A stretch of DNA of 64,000 nucleotides from Paraphaeosphaeria minitans. Lineage: Eukaryota > Ascomycota > Dothideomycetes > Pleosporales > Didymosphaeriaceae. The position numbers were made by a program, and so were the translations under genes. Positions 62,601-64,000 of this stretch are shown here, one piece after another; position 1 is the stretch's first letter; each line of letters opens with the position of its first letter. The stretch is from the NCBI GenBank assembly GCA_015832175.1, contig WJXW01000009.1, positions 1,116,001 through 1,180,000 on the forward strand, in the 5' to 3' direction. The notes below the pieces were generated by a model. That model had not been told where the DNA came from, did not search any database, and saw only the letters and a list, made by a program, of their open reading frames with translations.

Positions 62601-64000
62601 TTTTTGGTCTGTCCTTCATACTGTATTAAAACGGAAGGGTGTCAGGTTAATTGTAAGGTACCCAGGCAGACCCGTCGAGCGTTTGAAATTCCACAATAGC
62701 TTTAGGCTGCGTCCCTGTGAAACTTAGGTGGTGAAACTGGCTGGCTCTCCGTTTGAAAAAGCTGTTAGGAATATAGTATCATTGCCTAGAGTTCGCGGGC
62801 CATACGTGACAGTGAGTGTTGCAGATGTACCAGGCGTCGTGATGACTGGTAGCCTGCTGAAAGTTGTCTCCTACCTGCATCTGACCAGATGAGGTTGTAT
62901 TAGGCTGAATCCACGGTCCAGTCGGCGATACCAAAGAGAATCTGAAATTTGTGAAAGTCAGGGAAGAGTCTCCAAGATTCCACAACAGAGCGGGCTGCTG
63001 TGACGGGATTTGATTCGCAATGACGTTGAATGTGATCGAGCTGGCCGAAATGGCTAGCAAATGAGCCGCGGAGCGCCCTGTGGCTCGCAATGTGACGAGC
63101 GAGTTTGACGAATACCCTGAAACCGGGTTCTGTAAAGCCATGGAGACATCTCTCGACAAAGAACCAACATTAGATGGGCTGAAGGTCCCGTTGAAAAAGA
63201 AACTTTGGCCAATTGACACGCTAAAAGGCAGTGCCGGAACATTTGATATCTGGAAGTCGGTCGCGTCCGGCAAGCTGATACTCTGCACGGCCGTTTGGTT
63301 GAGAGCGGTGCACTTGATAGTCACAGGCTGTGAGACAGTGTTGATGGGAACAGCGCTGAAGTTATAGGAGGACGATCAATTCAAAACGCTCTTCACCGGT
63401 GAGCCAGATCCGTAGAGGTAGCCGTGGTTAGTTGAGATGTAGACCCGGCCATTTCCAAAAACGGGATGGGAGAACTTGGTGACGCCGGGAATGGCAAAGC
63501 TTCTTAAGCTTGTTAATGGGCCCCCATTCGAAGGAGGTATAGGATCGTATATTCTTAGGCCGTATCCTTGTACGTCCGAAATCCAAAGTAGGCCTGTACC
63601 ATCTTGGGCGTTCATCGTAGTAACCGTTGCGGCACCAGTCCCCAGGATGTAAGCATTCGGGTCTGGAGTATCTGCAACGTGCGAGAAAGTTGCGTTACCG
63701 AGTGCATCGCACGAGAACTTGAATACGTGGGTCTTGAATTGCGTGACCGGAACGTAGACATAACCACCGCCAAGAGGTATCATTCCAGCTCCTGCGTACA
63801 CAGAATTCTCATTCTGGTAGACTTATATCACGTTATCTCCGTTGTTGGGTCCTTGCTTATATCCACCGAGGTCGTTCAGATTCAGAAAGTAAATTTTGCC
63901 ACTCTTTCCTGTCACGACGCCAATGCGACGGTGATTTGGACAGCTGAAAGTAGTCGAAGGTAACAAGACAAGAGGAGTTGTTCCGAGGGTCTCGATCCGC
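59632..64000 (-). pseudogene. Beta-propeller / multi-WSC surface protein, broken, runs off the right edge
   Basis: Read right to left, a quinoprotein-like beta-propeller (KSGKIYFLNLNDLGGY, YVPVTQFKTHVFKF, HPVFGNGRVYISTNHGYLYG) occupies 64000-63380. Ig-like repeats follow (63330-62480), then a WSC domain (62230-62030), a second (61910-61670), a long Ser/Thr stalk (61650-61060) and four more WSC domains (61050-60800, ~60735-60600, 60460-60040, 59930-59640). WSC domains are Cys-rich carbohydrate-binding modules of wall sensors and secreted proteins. Lesions: stops at 63823-63825, 63376-63378, 60859-60861 and 60000-60002, and frame changes near 62870, 62245, 62015, 61040, 60590 and 59745. Two introns look genuine (62661-62621 and about 60172-60120). 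The start lies outside the window. So many breaks within conserved stretches make this a decayed gene; sequencing error alone would not explain the substitution stops. Confidence 0.8.

Overview
The window looks like a nuclear chromosome segment of a filamentous ascomycete (Pezizomycotina, probably a dothideomycete). Genes carry short GT..AG introns of about 40-140 bp with CTRAC-like branch sites. The recognisable proteins are fungal: the APSES regulator StuA, Utp18, a Prp6/Prp1 splicing factor, fimbrin, WSC-domain and P450 proteins. A large AT-rich block carries the mark of repeat-induced point mutation (RIP). There are no operons, Shine-Dalgarno sites or prokaryotic systems. The species was not identified, and all assignments are by eye without database searches.

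Region 1, 1-22461: a RIP-degraded nest of retroelements with no intact gene. CpA and TpG are almost absent, CTA/TAG dominate, and every pol frame is full of stops. A chromovirus-type Ty3/Gypsy relic on the + strand (RT, RNase H, integrase, chromodomain) is interrupted twice by one other LTR family. Element 1 (1887-7743, + strand) sits inside the relic's integrase. Element 2 (8908-18531, - strand) sits just after its chromodomain. Both are flanked by GTAT. Element 1 is a copy of element 2 that has lost about 3.8 kb covering RT, RNase H and integrase. Further right lie a second chromovirus tail (chromodomain near 20190-20350) and a pair of ~235 bp inverted repeats (21669-22461). The last ~80 bp of the right arm escaped mutation and mark a sharp edge to normal-composition DNA.

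Region 2, 22462-48770: gene-dense and intact. In order: a LENG1-like/CIR-N protein (-), a conserved ascomycete protein of about 200 aa (+), Prp6/Prp1 (+), a tandem CCCH zinc-finger protein (-), a seven-exon 1206-aa Ser/Thr-rich membrane protein (-), Utp18 (-), a GNAT acetyltransferase (+), fimbrin (-) and StuA (-). Most are housekeeping functions (splicing, ribosome biogenesis, actin bundling); StuA controls development. Divergent pairs share 0.56-0.83 kb intergenic regions. A minisatellite cluster fills 32.0-33.1 kb.

Region 3, 48771-64000: about 8 kb upstream of stuA without a recognisable gene, GC-rich on the left and carrying several tandem repeats and a poly-G tract. Two broken genes follow: a cytochrome P450 (56817-58865, +) with frameshifts and a premature stop, and a large beta-propeller/multi-WSC protein (59632 to beyond 64000, -) with about ten lesions. 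Intact genes on one side and two decayed accessory genes on the other suggest a core/accessory boundary near stuA.
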